From Shinisaurus crocodilurus (taxonomy: Eukaryota; Chordata; Lepidosauria; Squamata; Shinisauridae), in contig CM037881.1 in NCBI GenBank assembly GCA_021292165.1, positions 1,922,001-1,986,000 of the forward strand: a stretch of 64,000 nt of DNA, given 5' to 3'. Below the pieces are notes generated by a model. The model was not told the DNA's origin, did not search any database, and saw only the letters and a program-made list of their open reading frames with translations. Shown piece after piece: positions 1 to 12,855 of this stretch. The position numbers and the translations under genes were made by a program. The number at the start of each line of letters is the position of its first letter. The first letter of the stretch is position 1.

Positions 1-464
1 AAGCTGCAGCACCTGCTTTGTTCACCGATCTTTCTGGACAATTTCCCAGAACGTATGATGCTGCCTTATCCTGAGGCAGAACATTGATTCCCCTAGCCCA
101 GTATTATGATCTCTGGCAGCAGCTCCCCAGAGTCTCAGGCAGAAGGTTTTTCCCAGCCTTGCAACCCAAAATTCATTTAACTGGAGATGTTGGGGGTGGA
201 ACAAGGAGCTCCTTGCATGCAAAACATGTGTTCTACCATCCAGCTATCACCCCTCTCAGAAAATGCAGAGCCCTAGTCAGAAGCCCAATTCCCTTGCAAA
301 ATCCAGTTGTGCAGAACACTGTTTCAAAGGGATTATATTGGTGGTTGAAGAATTCAGAAGAAAATATACTTTCCCCGTTAACAATAACATATATTTACAG
401 ACAAGGCCTCTGTAACTGCTGCTCCGGCTTCAGCTACCTTCTCATCAACTGCTACCTGCTAAAC
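1..464. other. no recognisable feature
   Basis: I see no exon, repeat or regulatory site that I can defend; reading frames here lack recognisable protein text. Confidence 0.5.
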
Positions 465-535
465 CAGCCTTCCCCAACCTGATGTCCTCCAGATGTATTG
501 GATTACAACTCCCATCATCCTCAGCCAGTGTGGCC
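465..535. mobile_element. hAT MITE fragment (CAGCCTTCCCCAACC type)
   Basis: CAGCCTTCCCCAACC followed by CTCCAGATGTATTGGATTAC and AACTCCCATCATCCTCAGCC is the left arm of a common sauropsid hAT-like repeat; the right arm is missing. Confidence 0.6.
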
Positions 536-1224
536 ATTCGCCGCACTAAACTAACTGCCACTGGCCTGGGTTTTGTGATGGAAACCGAGTGTTCACAGCC
601 AGGCAGGAGAAACATGTCATACTCATTATGTTTTACACTGGTAAGTAGACAGACAGATGGATGATGGCAGAAATGTAGGTGTCAGATGTTCTTTTTGAAT
701 TGTCATGATACCTGAAATATCACTACACATATCCAAGGATACTTCAGACTCTCATTCTAGCAGCTTTCCGTTGTCTATCTTGCTGAATCACTTTTAATTT
801 GAGCTTGGAAGAGGTTCACTCTATTAGATTTTGCACCTCTTGCCAAAAAAACAAATTTGGTTTCCGTCAGTTCTGGTTTCTGTTGAAAAATTACTTTTGC
901 ATTACTTCAGAATCCATTCTCTTCTCTTCTATTAAGAAGCAAGCATTCTCTAGCCACTAGAATCTAATATACACTTAGCTGATATTTAATGTTACTAAAA
1001 CTTGCTTTGCAAACTTGTTAGAGACTCTTTAAATAAAGCGGGTGATTAATATGGGTAAGTGCCTCATTTACATATTAATCAGTCCCTGTACTCTGATAAT
1101 TAACAACAGGACTGCTTGTCTGCAGATTTCCTGGAATCCAGCTTGTTGCTGCTGTGATCGCTCCTGCAGAGGGCACTGCACACTCCAAGAACATATTTCC
1201 ACCTAGGAATCCTAAGTGCTCGAA
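536..1224. other. no recognisable feature
   Basis: Unique-looking A+T-rich sequence with no repeat or coding signal that I recognise. Confidence 0.5.
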
Positions 1225-1512
1225 CAGTGTTCTCCAACCTTGGGTCCCCAGATGTTTTTGGCCTACAACTCCCAGCATGCCCCAGCCAGCTACGCTTGGT
1301 CTGGGTTTGCACATTAACTCATAGTGTCTGGGTTTGCATGCCATGAAACAACCTCCAGTCGGGCCGATTGGAGGTTGATAATGCCTACAGAGCAGTGTTC
1401 TCCAACAGGTTCTCCAACCTGTTTTTGGCCTACAACTCCCAGCTACGCTGGCTGGGGCATGCTGGGAGTTGTAGGCCAGAAACATCTGGGGACCCAAGGT
1501 TGGAGAACACTG
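1225..1512. mobile_element. palindromic hAT MITE, compound: left arm (1225-1297), spacer, near-complete copy (1393-1512)
   Basis: A left arm starts CAGTGTTCTCCAACCTTGGG at 1225 and breaks off after the ZNF143-like core. About 95 bases later a second copy begins, with a repeated TTCTCCAACC at its start, and ends GGTTGGAGAACACTG at 1512. The outer flanks TGCTCGAA and TACTAGAA agree at 6 of 8 positions, suggesting one insertion of the whole block. Confidence 0.75.
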
Positions 1513-1621
1513 TACTAGAATGTGCGGGCTCGGGGGACCACACAAAGCAGCTTGTAGGTTGCTGGAGGGAGAGTCCTGCTGTTGCAGGGATTGTGTTAAG
1601 ACTAGTCACCTGTTTAATGGA

Positions 1622-1930
1622 AGTGATGGCAAAGATCTCTTCTCATTCATCCCAGTTTGCAGGACACGGAATAATGGGCTCAAGTTACAGGAACCTAGAT
1701 TCCACCTAAACATCAGGAAAAATTTCCTGACTGTCAGAGCAATAAGACAATGGAATCAACTACCTAGGTAGGTCGTGGGCTCTCCCACTCTGGAGGCATT
1801 CAAGGTGCAGCTGGACAGACATCTGTCAGGGATGCTTTGACCTAGATTCCTGCATTGAGCAGGGGGTTGGACTCGATGGCCTTGTAGGCCCCTTCCAACT
1901 CTACTTTTCTATGATTCTATGATTCTATGA
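1622..1930 (+). mobile_element. CR1 LINE, 5'-truncated 3' end
   Basis: It encodes the CR1 C-terminal stretch [20 protein letters not shown], then the 3' tail with GGGGTTGGACTCGATGGCC and the ATTCTATG repeats that end CR1 elements. Confidence 0.92.
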
Positions 1931-2729
1931 CATGCTAGTAAGAATAGATTTACAGGCTCCATGACCCCAAACTGGACGCTCAGTGCCTGAACCTGGCCCT
2001 GGGTGCTGACCTGGGCAGGGGTTACACATGTAACTAAATAAGTAACAATGTAACAGCAAACTATAAAATGTCCCAGCAGCGCTTGACGGACAGCGAGGAA
2101 CACAGAAATCTCCAATAAGAGGAATAATCACTAGCAACCTGAAGAAAAGGCAGCTGCCCGTGTAACTGAAAGAGCAAAATCTCAAAACTAAAGAGGGCTT
2201 CCTAGATGGCAGAATTACTACAAAGAAATTTGGTTCAAAGGCCCTCAAGAGTCAAGACTGGGTTGGAGGAGGAGAACAGCACATCTGTAAAGGCAGGCAA
2301 ACCTGGAGTCAAACTGCAGTATTGTTTGAATCCAGCTGCATGTGTTCTGATGCGCGTACAACATGCACCATCGGCCCTGTGCCGCGTGTCTCACCTGCAT
2401 CTGCACGGCAAAATGAGCTGTTGTTCTGGCACAGGGAAGACCGTCTCTGTGGTTACAGGAATGGTGTTAGCATGCTTTTAAGTGTAACTAATTCCACTCG
2501 TTTTCCACTCTTTTGTTGTTGTTGTTGCTGCTGCTGCTACAGATTTTTCTCTTGTTCTTAGTCTGTTTATGTTGTTTTTAAAAGTTTTTTAAGTTAATTT
2601 TTTTTTAATTGTAAGTCACCATTGGGGCCCTTTTTGGGGCTAAAAGGGAACTCATTTTATTTATTTATGAAATTATTTATATCATAAATATAAATATGGT
2701 GCTGCTTAAAGAGAAATGATCTGCTGTGG
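1931..2729. other. no gene; low-complexity A+T stretch near its end
   Basis: Apart from a (TTG/CTG)n-like run at 2511-2538 and TTATTTAT words at 2655-2690, nothing is recognised. Confidence 0.5.
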
Positions 2730-3565
2730 CAGCCTTCCCCAAGCTGGAACCCTCCAGATGTGTATGACTGGCTGGGGGATTCTGGGAGTTGTAGTCATAG
2801 AATCATAGAATCATAGAAAAGTAGAGTTGGAAGGGGCCTACAAGGCCATCGAGTCCAACCCCCTGCTCAATGCAGGAATCTAGGTCAAAGCATCCCTGAC
2901 AGATGTCTGTCCAGCTGCACCTTGAATGCCTCCAGAGTGGGAGAGCCCACGACCTACCTAGGTAGTTGATTCCATTGTCTTATTGCTCTGACAGTCAGGA
3001 AATTTTTCCTGATGTTTAGGTGGAATCTAGGTTCCTGTAACTTGAGCCCATTATTCCGTGTCCTGCAAACTGGGATGATCGAGAAGAGATCCTGGCCCTC
3101 CTCTGTGTGACATCCCTTCAAGTACTGGAAGAGTGCGATCATATCTCCCCTCAGTCTCCTCTTCTGAAGGCTAAACATGCCCAGTTCTTTCAGTCTCTCC
3201 TCATAGGGCCTTGTTTCCAGTCCCTTTATCATCCTTGTTGCCCTCCTCTGAACCCTCTCCAGTTTGTCTATGTCCTTCTTAAAGTGAGGTGCCCAGAACT
3301 GGACGCAGTACTCAAGATGAGGCCTAACCAGTGCCGAGTAAAGGGGAATTATCACTTCCCGCGATTTGGAAGCTATACTTCTATTAATGCAGCCCAAAAT
3401 AGCATTTGCCTTCTTTGCAGCCACATCGCATTGCTGGCTCATATTCAGCTTGTGATCTACCACAATTCCAAGATCCTTCTCACTTGTAGTATTGTTGAGC
3501 CAAGTGTCCCCCAAGTGTCCCCCATAGTCTAACACATTTGGAGGGCACCAGGTTGGGGAAGTCTG
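2730..3565. mobile_element. hAT MITE (CAGCCTTCCCC type) interrupted by a CR1 copy
   Basis: The left arm CAGCCTTCCCCAAGCTGG starts at 2730 and the right end CCAGGTTGGGGAAGTCTG stops at 3565. A CR1 fragment occupies 2797-3530, with TAGTC on both sides as a possible short duplication. Confidence 0.75.
2797..3530 (-). mobile_element. CR1 LINE, 5'-truncated, minus strand
   Basis: On the minus strand it encodes the end of a CR1 reverse transcriptase: [45 protein letters not shown] and the tail FHLNIRKNF. The 3' end has the TCATAGAATCATAGAA repeats. It interrupts the MITE at 2730-3565. Confidence 0.95.
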
Positions 3566-3915
3566 TGTTACAGACAGTGTCTCATTCATGGTGTGGAGGC
3601 AAATCAGAGATTTGCAGTAGTATAGGCACAGACTCTGAAGTTTAGAAAATTCAGGAAATCCTTAAAAGTCCAAGGTTTCATTTATCTCATATTTCTAGCC
3701 CACTTTTCTATTAAAATACTCACCAAAGTAAGTTATAATAAAAAATTAAATATACTGTAACTGTAAAATCAAACCAATAAAGAGTATTGCGGCACCACAA
3801 AGACTAACAAATTTATTATGGCATAAGCTTTCATAGACTACAGTCCATTTCATCAGATGCATGAAGTGTTATCCTAGGCTGGCAGATACATATAAACACA
3901 TATTTTTTTATCCTG

Positions 3916-3951
3916 GAAGACAATCTTCCTCGGTCACGAGCGATCGCCTGA
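3916..3951 (+). mobile_element. 3'-tail fragment of the zinc-finger-tailed LINE
   Basis: CTGGAAGACAATCTTCCTCG followed by GTCACGAGCGATCGCCTGA matches, in opposite orientation, the 3' end at about 52968-53008. Confidence 0.6.
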
Positions 3952-3992
3952 CTGACTGTTGGGGTGGGGAATTCTTAGCAGTGAGGTTAGAG

Positions 3993-4068
3993 CAGTGTCG
4001 TTGCTGGCTGGGACATGCTGGGAGTTGTAGGCCAAAAACATCTGGGGACCCAAGGTTGGAGAACACTG
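3993..4068. mobile_element. palindromic hAT MITE, left arm mostly deleted
   Basis: The first 8 bases of the left end are joined to a complete right arm ending GGTTGGAGAACACTG. It is flanked by a perfect 8-bp duplication GGTTAGAG (3985-3992 and 4069-4076), so the deletion left both ends intact. Confidence 0.9.
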
Positions 4069-4200
4069 GGTTAGAGGGAAACAAAATGCAAAAGGTACAT
4101 AATGTGATAATTATGTTAAGGCTTAAAAGCATGTACACTAATTACACCGAAGCTGTTCTTTTTGCTGCAACAGACTAATGTGCTGCCCCCCTGGAAAGAG

Positions 4201-6917
4201 TAAATAAAAATTATACATTCAGTTAAAAACAAGACAAACAACAAGTCAGCAGTACTAAACCTTAAGTACAAACATCATAAAACGGCAGGTCAGTGCTTAA
4301 AAGCTAGCCTGAATAATAAAAGTCTTTACCAACCCACCAAAAGATGGGAAGGGAGGAAAGTGTGGCACATCACCACTGGGAGATTGTTACTGGAGTTATA
4401 TAGCACCGCCGCTGAGAAGTCTTTGTCTCCTGTGCCTGCTTGACATCATGCATGAATGGTCTCTTCCATCTTCTAAACCAGTATGCATCTCTAGGACTGA
4501 TACTAGTTAAATACAACAAAAGAGACAATGAGATAGTCAACCCTTGTCTGGGCTTTACGACTTCTGACTTCCGAGTGTAGCTTGGAAGCTCACATGATTG
4601 AATAGAAATCAGTCTTCTGCAAGTGGAAAACAAGCATGTCAGAGACAAGCTTAATCGAAAAATTCTTCTCCTTGACATGCTAATTTTCTATATGGAAAGG
4701 AGTTGTTGTTTTGGTATGGCGGACTCTTCAAACATCCCCAACCTGCAATTTGAAGTTATACAGCCCAGACAATAGGCCTTTGTCACCGACTGGTTTGGCT
4801 TGTCTGGTGTTGGAAGTATCTCTAGAAAAAGGCAGAAGGACCTGTTGTTGTGTTCAGTCCATTACCATCTTGTGGTTGGCACTCAGCCTCGTCACTCAAT
4901 CTGATTGAGTTGTCCTGATTTGGACTCTTTCCTGTCCCACGATTAGTAGCCTGGAGGTCGTGGGTGAGTCTGTAGTGTCCCTAGTTCGGAGAACATTCAT
5001 CCCAGGACACCTGCAGGCCACAGAGAACTTCTCCACCTCTCACGTGCCATCTCCCCTCCTTTTCAAGGCAAGGATCCATTCAGCTCATGAGAGCTGCCTT
5101 CTGGCCATCCCGAGCCGTAATTCGGTCTTTGCTTTTACAGCCATTTCTTCTGGCTGGGCTCCTCTCGTCTCGTTAAGAGCTCAGGTGGTCCTGGGCTCCA
5201 GCAGCAGTTCACTGCCAATCTCTGTAACTAACACCTGCTTGGCACAGAGTGCTGTTCTTCACACATAGCCCAACAGCTGGTCTGTTTCAGGCCCAAGCCT
5301 TACTTAAGAGGCCAAAAGCATCTTTGAGCTCACTCCACATAGTTCAATGGCTGCTGCACTTCTGGATGAACATGTTTCTGCTAACTTTCCATCTGTCCTG
5401 CTTTTAGATGTCCAAATTCCCAGGTCACAGCTTGCCTGGTGGATTAGGGATTTGGCTCCTCTTTTCCCAGCTCCATGCATCTGTCTTCACCAAACTATGC
5501 CAGCTTGTTAATACTTTGAAAAGACTGATTTATAAATAAAACCCTTTACACAGAAATCAGGAATATTCCTATTAACACAGAGCAGCTCATTTTCATGAAA
5601 CAACATTTTGTACAATTTTACACAATTGTAAACTCCAGAACTTGAACCAAGAACCTTATAGTCCCAGGCTAAGATCTAGCTTGGCAACTGCCTGGGACTG
5701 TGTATGTTTAAGCATCAGAGATGCTGTGATTAACTGGCAGTATGAAGTCACTGACTTGGCCAAGCCTACTACGAAAAATGGGAGCCTGGCCTTCTGAGCC
5801 AGCAAGCTGAAGAGCAGGCAACGACAGCCGAACTCCTCCTCTGGTACAACTTAAGGCAAGATCGGTACCAGAAACCTCAATGTCCTCCTGATATCGGGAA
5901 TTAATTTTATTCAGGCCTGATGGACCTCAAGGTTAGGACTAGCATGAGAAATTGAGCAGGGTTCTTTGAATTACCGGGAGCAGAACTGAACAAGCTGTGC
6001 CTGCCTCCAACACAGGCTACTGGAAAAAGTCACTGCCAGCATCACTACTGCTAGCTAGCAGCATCTTCACACAGAGTCAGGGGACGGCCCAGAGGGCGCC
6101 TCTTGTCTTCCAGGGAGCCACCTCTATAATGCCTTCTATCCCATCCTAGGCCCCAAGATCATTTTTCCCCTTGAGGAGAAGGATGAGGCAGAAGACAGTA
6201 GAGAATATTGCACCATCTTAGCACTCTTTCAAACACTCAAAGCCTCCCCCCACCCAAGGCTTTTGAGCATGCAGATGGAATGCGCAAAGGGCCTAATCCA
6301 TTTTGGGGGTGAGCACAAAGCTCTACTCAAGATCTTTTATCCATTGCCCACGACTGGCTACACAGAGAAACTGTGGCAAAGGGCAATATATATTAGTAAT
6401 TTATCCTGGAATGATAAAACATGGCTCACTTGCGCGGAACACAATACACTCCCCTACCTGTTGTTCTGACACTATTTCTCCCCCCAATATTCCATTTCCA
6501 CCCACACTCCTTTTATGAGGAGGGGGGTGATTGTGGTTTCTGTGTGCTACCAAGTGTGCTACCACTCTACTGGAGTCACAAGATTGTACTTCCAAATTTC
6601 GGCTCCAATCCTTTTCATTGCATGTGTGCCATGCTCTCTGGATTTATATCAGGAAATAATAAACAATCCTATGTATTGCCAGTTTGTTCATTTCTTAAAA
6701 GCCTGGCTCTGAAGGAGGCGGGATTACTAGAACCACCATTAGTAGGTGGGTTATGGAGCACATCCCCCTAAGTCCAAAGGGGAGTCCCCTCCAGAGGGGA
6801 TCACAGTCCTTTCAGTAAGAGCACTAACACCCCGCTGGGAGGCATATGTGGGGCAGGAACCTGGGCCACATCCTGTGCTTTCATAGGCACTTTAGAACGG
6901 ATCGCTTTGGTGGAAGC
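4201..6917. other. repeat-poor intergenic stretch
   Basis: 2.7 kb without a repeat I recognise and without an open frame that resembles a protein family. It may contain old, unrecognised repeats or conserved noncoding elements. Confidence 0.45.
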
Positions 6918-7350
6918 TGTCATGTTCTCTGGCCTTGATCCCCCTTCTGGCTCAGAGGAGGACTCCAAGGTGGAGGAGGCATCATCCACTGAGCCATCAG
7001 CTGTCACCCTGGTTTCCTTCCAGACCAGAGGACATGACTTTATCAGATTTTTTGGGCTTAGAAGGCAACACACACACTCCTCACCACCCCATGCCAGAAG
7101 AACGAATGGCTGCAGAATCAGGCTATGGCCCTTTAAGAGCTCCTCAGCAGGGGTGGGGTTAACAGCAAACTCAGATCAGCCAGCCTTTATAAGGCCTCAG
7201 AAGACCTTTGCATGTTGCTGAGACAACAGCTTTTCTTGAGTGGGCTCTAGCTGGCATAGATCTGTCCAGGATCCTGAGAGACCCAGTCTGGTCTGATGGA
7301 ATTGCCATCCTGCTTGATTGTACTTGGCCCTGCCTGCCTTGCCAGTAAGT
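6918..7350 (+). mobile_element. possible LTR fragment (TGTCAT family)
   Basis: It begins TGTCATGTTCTC, has CTCAGAGGAGGACTCC, then GGCCCTTTAAGAGCTCC and TTTATAAGGCC, an order seen in LTRs of this kind. Similar starts occur at 21791 and, reversed, at 12855. Borders and target duplications are not visible. Confidence 0.35.
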
Positions 7351-7676
7351 ACAACTACTTATTTATTTGTTTACTTATTATTTATTAGTAATACTTATAA
7401 ACTGCTTAATATAATAAACTAAGTGGTTCACATATAAATATTAAAAATCACATTTAAATACACTATTAAAAACAATTTGCTTTATTAATCAAACAATTTG
7501 ATTAATAAATGTAAATAATAAATTTAGAATGTGGTAACAGTACAAATCACATTTAAAATACACTGTTAAAAACAATTCTAATTACAACAATACAAGGAAC
7601 AGTAAGATGGAGCAATTAATTACAAGCCAGAGAAAGCCTGGGTGAACAAGTGTTTTTTCAGGAAGCATTTGAAATA

Positions 7677-7918
7677 CAGGCAGTCCCTGGGTTATGAATG
7701 AGATCCGGCTGTAAGTCTGTCTTTAAGTTGAATGTGTATGTAAGTCGGAACAGAAGCTGCACAATGTTTTCAAAGTGTCACAAAGTGTCACAAAGTATAG
7801 TGCAGCCGTTCATAAGTACGAACCATTGTATTTAACTCGGATTTTTACATATATGGCAGTCCATTCTTAAGTATGAGTTGTCTGTAAGTTGGGATATTTG
7901 TAACCCGGGGAGTGCCTG
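7677..7918. mobile_element. mariner-like MITE inserted in an L2-like fragment
   Basis: Termini CAGGCAGTCCCTGGGTTA and TAACCCGGGGAGTGCCTG are imperfect inverted repeats flanked by TA on both sides, as for Tc1/mariner elements. The interior, with repeated GTAAGT, resembles other mariner-derived MITEs. Confidence 0.85.
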
Positions 7919-8059
7919 TATACATTTTCAGCCTCCCAAACTGCACAGGGGAGGGTTTTCTAGAGGGTGGGCACACTACCAAGAAGGTCCCCCTTCAAGA
8001 TATTAGTTGGTGACATTCCGTTCATGGAATGACCAGCAACAAGTCCTCCTCTGAAGATT

Positions 8060-8206
8060 TCATAGAACATAGAGTTGGAAGGAGCCTCCAAGGCTATCGA
8101 GTCCAACCCCCTGCTCAGTGCAGGAAACTAGAGGAGGGGTCTCCCATCCAAGTAACAACCAGGCTTGACCCTGCTTAGCTTTCCACGCTCAGACAAGCTG
8201 AGCCAG
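8060..8206 (-). mobile_element. 5S-rRNA-derived SINE, copy 1
   Basis: On the minus strand it has the 5S-like internal control region (AAGCTAAGCAGGGTCAAGCC, ACTTGGATGGGAGACC) followed by a CR1-like tail (GGGGTTGGACTCGATAGCC). Confidence 0.9.
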
Positions 8207-8500
8207 CCTTAAAGGTCAGCTGAGTATATATAGGGGGAGGTGGTCTGTTAGATATCCTGGTCCCAAATAGTTTAAGGCTTTGTATGTCACCAACATAACC
8301 TTGAACATGGCTTGGTAGGCAGCCAGTGTAGTTCTTCTAACACACATGAACGAAGCAGGGTGTCCCAGTGAGCACCTGAGCTGCTGCATTCTGCACTAGC
8401 TGTAGCTTCTGAACCAGGCACAAAGGCAGCTCCACACAGAGTGCATTACAGTAGTCTAATTGTGAGGTTAGCAGTGCATGGATCACTGGTAAGATCATAA

Positions 8501-10320
8501 TACTGGGCTAGGAGAACCAACAGAGGTATTGGGCAGCAGGGTGGGCGGTACACCGGTAGCATCCCCATTCTGTCTCTTTGGCCCAGCCATGAGCTAAGCT
8601 AGACAGACGGCTCCTTTGACAGAGAGGTTCCCCCACAGATGCTGAGGTTCTTCTATCTCTGGCCACACGTAGGATGTTGGCACCACTCAGGGACATCCCT
8701 TTACTCCCTGCTGTCCTGCTTGCTAACTGGGAACAGGAAAATGGACTTACTGTGTGGTCCTCTTCTGGTCAGCAGTCAAGCAGAAGAACATACAGACCCC
8801 ACCACACTGAGGAATCGGATGTGTTGAGGACGGGATGCACATGGTTCCCTCATGGGTGTCAGTTTAAAGATGGGAAAGATCTTTAAAGACTCCCCTCTAT
8901 TTTCCCATAATTTGACCTTGCTGGGGCAATGGGTTATCAGTCTTTGTTGAAAAACAGATGGCAACATTTCCTCTGCTGAGGCCATGTCCTAAAACTGGGA
9001 AGAGTCTTTTCCTCTGAAGGGACATCAAGGTTTTTCTCCTGGCCCTGCCTTCTGCCAGAGGGGGAGCTGGTGCCTACTGACCAGAAGGAAACCTCGTGCA
9101 AGTCCAACTAGTGCCCTTGCCTTGTCAAGCAGTACCTTCTGCCTGCTGCACTTCAGACTCTAGCTTGCCAGAGCTTCCCACTGTTCTGCACTCTGCAAGC
9201 CTAAACTTGGATACACCTGTCCGGATTCTGACAACTGCAATGATTATTGAGGCATATCCTTAAATGCTTTGTGCTTTTAGTGGCTGGCTTTGAAAAGTGT
9301 TTCTGCAATTTTAAAAGCTGTGTTTGGCAGGGGAAAGCATATGTCAGTTCATGTCATCATGTTGTGCTGTGATGAAAGAAGCAGAATGCCAGAATCTGCC
9401 AAACCTTTTATTGACATGTAACTATGAAAGCTACAGGGTCCCTGTGTGAGAGTAGGTGTTCCATGCTCTATCTGCATGAATTACATTTATCAAGGAAGAC
9501 GTAGTAACCAAGTAAACAATGTTGGAGCTCTCTGTCTAAGGAGGCTGGAACCATTGGATCACGGGAGGCATTTCACTGCATTGAAGAACCTCTCAGTAAG
9601 CCTAGTCCATAACAAAATCCACACAAGGATCTGGGCTTGCTCCTACATCAGTGTTTCTCAAACTGCTTTGAGCTTGGGCTCCATGTCTGAATGCATTGTC
9701 CTTTTTTGGCCCCTGTTATACGATCAGTTCCAAAGAGCTGTATGTGGACCTCAGCAAGTGCGCTGAGTGTTCTAAGGACCTCCTTTCCCTCTGCGGCCCC
9801 CTCAGAGCACCCCAAAAGCTGTTCTGGAAAGTTACTGCTGGCCTGCTGTACTGGAGCCTTGAGTGGGGTGGAAGGAAGGCAGCAACATGATGATAGAAGC
9901 AACAGCAAGGGAAGGTGACTTAAACACTATTTCAAATAACTAAGGAATGTGGCTTATCGAAATCACTTGAGTTGAATTACGTTTCTAGCTTTCAAATACA
10001 TATCGCTTGTGAACAGGTATGCATACTAATTAATTGCTATTACACTGAAAGCAATATCTGTTTGCAACTAAATAGGACCATTATGATACCTGGGAGCATA
10101 ATCCAAAACCTCTGGTCACGTAGCCTTTTGCATGTTGTGTTTGGGGAGGAAATGAGAAATTAAGGATCCAGATTTGGCTCTATGGTGCCTAGAACTTTCC
10201 AGAAGCAAGGGCTGTTAGTTATGAGACAGAACAATGCTCCTCCATGAAAGAGTAAATGATAATGTTTGGATGACAGTTTTATGACACAATTCTACACATA
10301 TCTACTCAACTAAGTCCCAC
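8501..10320. other. repeat-poor intergenic stretch
   Basis: No exon-like splice-bounded frame or known repeat was found. Confidence 0.45.
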
Positions 10321-10324
10321 TGAC

Positions 10325-11170
10325 TAGGTACTCACGACACAACAATCCATCATGGGTGACAAGCCAGTGGGTTGTCGTGTCGTGCGAACCCAGACTGATT
10401 CCCACAGGGTGGCTTGTTTGAGGGCAACAAGCCACCCTGACAACCCATGGGTTGTTGTAGAGGTTGTTGTACCCACAATGGGTTGGCATGTCATCTGAAG
10501 CTGGGTGACCAACCCCATCATGGGTACCGGGAATCGGCTAGTGAGCCACTTGGCAAGAGTTGCAGAAACCCCTTGTTAAGTTTGTCTAGGCACCTGCCAG
10601 GGCAAGCTGCCCCACGAGTACCCAAGTAGCACTTGGGGGAAGGCTGGCACTGGCTCGCTGCCCTCCCCGCCACGATCATGAGCTGCTTTCGGCTCACCAC
10701 AACCTTTTGTCCCTTTACCCATCCCCCCCCCCCCCGCCGGAGATTGCGAAGTCCAATATTTGCACACATTAGGGGGGTCCCAAAAATTATTTTAAAAATA
10801 GGTTGACAACCATGGACAGCCCCTCCAAGGTGCCAGTTGGGCATTTCAAAGGGGTTATCAGTGACGGTCAACATGGATCACGAAAGCCAACTGTCAAGCC
10901 AGACTTCACGATCTCGGAGGGGGGGGGGAAGGGTAAAGGGACAAAAAGCTGCAGTGAGTGGAAAACAGCTCGCAGTCACAGCAGAGAGGGGGGAGACAAG
11001 TCGGCCTTGCCATGGTGTCCCTTGTGATACCCACGGGAAGACCAAGGGGGGAGGGAGGGGGTGAAGATCCCATGGTGAGCCTGGTCATCTGTCAGGTGCA
11101 CTGTGGGTTGTTCGCACAACCAGCCCACTGTGGCTTATTGCTGGGGTGGGGTTGTGTTGTGTGAACTTGC
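10325..11170. repeat. unclassified inverted-repeat-rich element
   Basis: ACACAACAATCCATCATGGG, GGGTTGTCGTGTCG, AACAAGCCACCC and GGGTTGTGTTGTGTGAAC recur in both orientations, with C and G homopolymers at 10725-10735 and 10918-10927. It looks like one or more diverged DNA transposons, but I cannot define ends. Confidence 0.4.
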
Positions 11171-12250
11171 TCATTGAGTTCAATGGGGCTTCCTGACCTG
11201 CTATGGCTGGAGCAGGCCCAGTGTTAGGTTAAACTATGGGGCAATTCAAAAGCAAGTCAATAAACAGGCAATGGTCAAAGGCACAGTTTTACCAGGTTAG
11301 AGGGAGTTCCAAACGAGAGGTCTGAAGAGTAGCCAAGGTCCAAACACAGATAAGCAGTCCAATACAATACACAGTCAAAGCAGCAGAGTCAACAGGTGTG
11401 GAGGAAGGGGGGGCTGGCTGGCCGGCCTGCCACACCCCCACCCTTTCCTACCCCAAAGGAACCAAGACCCCCCAGAGATCTCAAGGTACCAGATTGCCAG
11501 CCTCAGCTGTCTGCAATCCTACTTGGATCTCTGTTGAGGGACTCGCCTTCAATTCTGTAACCTGGATTTAGTTACTGAAGCCACAGAGCAATCCACAAAC
11601 ACCATGTGGGGTAAAACCAGGACAAGGTTTATTCTGGTAGCATTTTACAACAAGATTAGGGAAATGAGAGAAGCACACAAAATAAAGAGAAAGATACTTT
11701 AGTACACAGTAAAGCTGCAAAACAATAAAACCTGATTCCTTAATATCTCTCAGGCACACACCTGTTACCTGAGGGTGTTCTCTTCAAGGGTTAAATCCAG
11801 CACAGCCCTGCCACCTGAGGAGGAACTACTCCATCTACCCGCAGGTCCGAGATGGGTAAAACTCCCACAAGGCTTGCCTTTACTAGAGCCCTCAATCCAG
11901 CTAATTTTACCAGGAGCTGCCTGGGGTCGGTTCCTGAGGGAGCCCCCCCTAAAGGCTTGGGCCCCTCTTTGGCGCACTGCCATGGCTCCAACCAGGCAGG
12001 CACGCTACCAAAAAGACTAAGACAAAGACACACAGGCTACACGTGGGGAAATAGCTCTTCCCCCTCCCCCTTTCTGTAGCTTTCCTGCTTTCAGCCAATC
12101 ATAATGCATTTCACCTGGCCAGGCAGGGGGAAGGGAACTCATGACTCGAACTATTTACATATGAAAGCCCTAGGCCAACTTCTCTAGTTTCCTCCCAGCC
12201 CCCTCAACTGGCCCCACTTGGTTTACACATGAGGAGGTGTGTAAATCGCC

Positions 12251-12290
12251 AGATGGTTTTTTGGCCTACAACTCCCAGCATGCATGCAGG
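12251..12290. mobile_element. fragment of palindromic hAT MITE arm
   Basis: AGATGGTTTTTTGGCCTACA and the following CTCCCAGCATGC match the left arm of the copy at 19682; both ends are lost. Confidence 0.6.
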
Positions 12291-12399
12291 AACCCCCAAA
12301 GGCCCCTTTCTCCACACGCTAACTATGCACACCCCACCCCAGCCGGTTCACACATGAGGTGTGTGTGTGTACCCCCAAAGGCTCATTTCTCCACAACAG

Positions 12400-12855
12400 G
12401 AACCCAAGGTCAGTAGCACAGAGGTTCAATCATAGAGCAAGGTCAGAGGTACAAGGCACTGGAGCTGGTAGAAGACATTGTTTCCAGTAATGGCTAGACT
12501 GATACTGTAGGCTTATATTGCCAGAGCTTCCTGAGCCCCACCCAGGGCTCAGCTGCAGTTCATTACAGGCCTTGCTTCTGAGCAGTCCCTTCCTCTTGAG
12601 GAGTCCTTCTTTCTGTTTGAGCACTTCTCCTTAAAGGAGCCCTACTGGCTTGCCTCTTGCTGCTCTGGGGGGCTAGGTGGTTGTCCAGCCTCGGCCTCAG
12701 AGGCAGAACTCCCTTCCTCTTGCAGGGATGGACCCATGGTCATCTCCCCCCAAGGTCCCAGGTTTCCTCAGGTCTCCTGCCATGGGTGGCTCCCTGGTGT
12801 CATCCATCTGGAAGCTCTAGCTCCTCAGAGGAGGATTCCTTCAGCGGGGACATGA
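12400..12855 (-). mobile_element. possible LTR fragment (TGTCAT family), minus strand
   Basis: Read on the minus strand it starts TGTCATGTCCCCGCTGAAGG and has CCTCCTCTGAGGAGC; later parts resemble the copy at 6918. Confidence 0.35.

Larger units (their letters stand above)
3776..4200. repeat. unclassified dispersed repeat, interrupted
   Basis: GCGGCACCACAAAGACTAAC and ATTATGGCATAAGCTTTCAT with CTACAGTCCATTTCATCAG are phrases I know from sauropsid repeats. The rest seems to resume at 4141 (CTGCAACAGACTAATGTGC) after the LINE tail and MITE. Confidence 0.5.
7340..8500 (-). mobile_element. L2-like LINE fragment, minus strand, carrying two inserts
   Basis: 8240-8480 reads on the minus strand as the L2-type text around ACTGTAATGCACTCTGTGTG, AGCTACAGCTAGTGCAGAAT and GCTGCCTACCAAGCC. 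The A+T-rich 7360-7660 resembles its 3' part. It contains the mariner-like MITE (7677-7918) and a 5S-derived SINE (8060-8206). Confidence 0.65.
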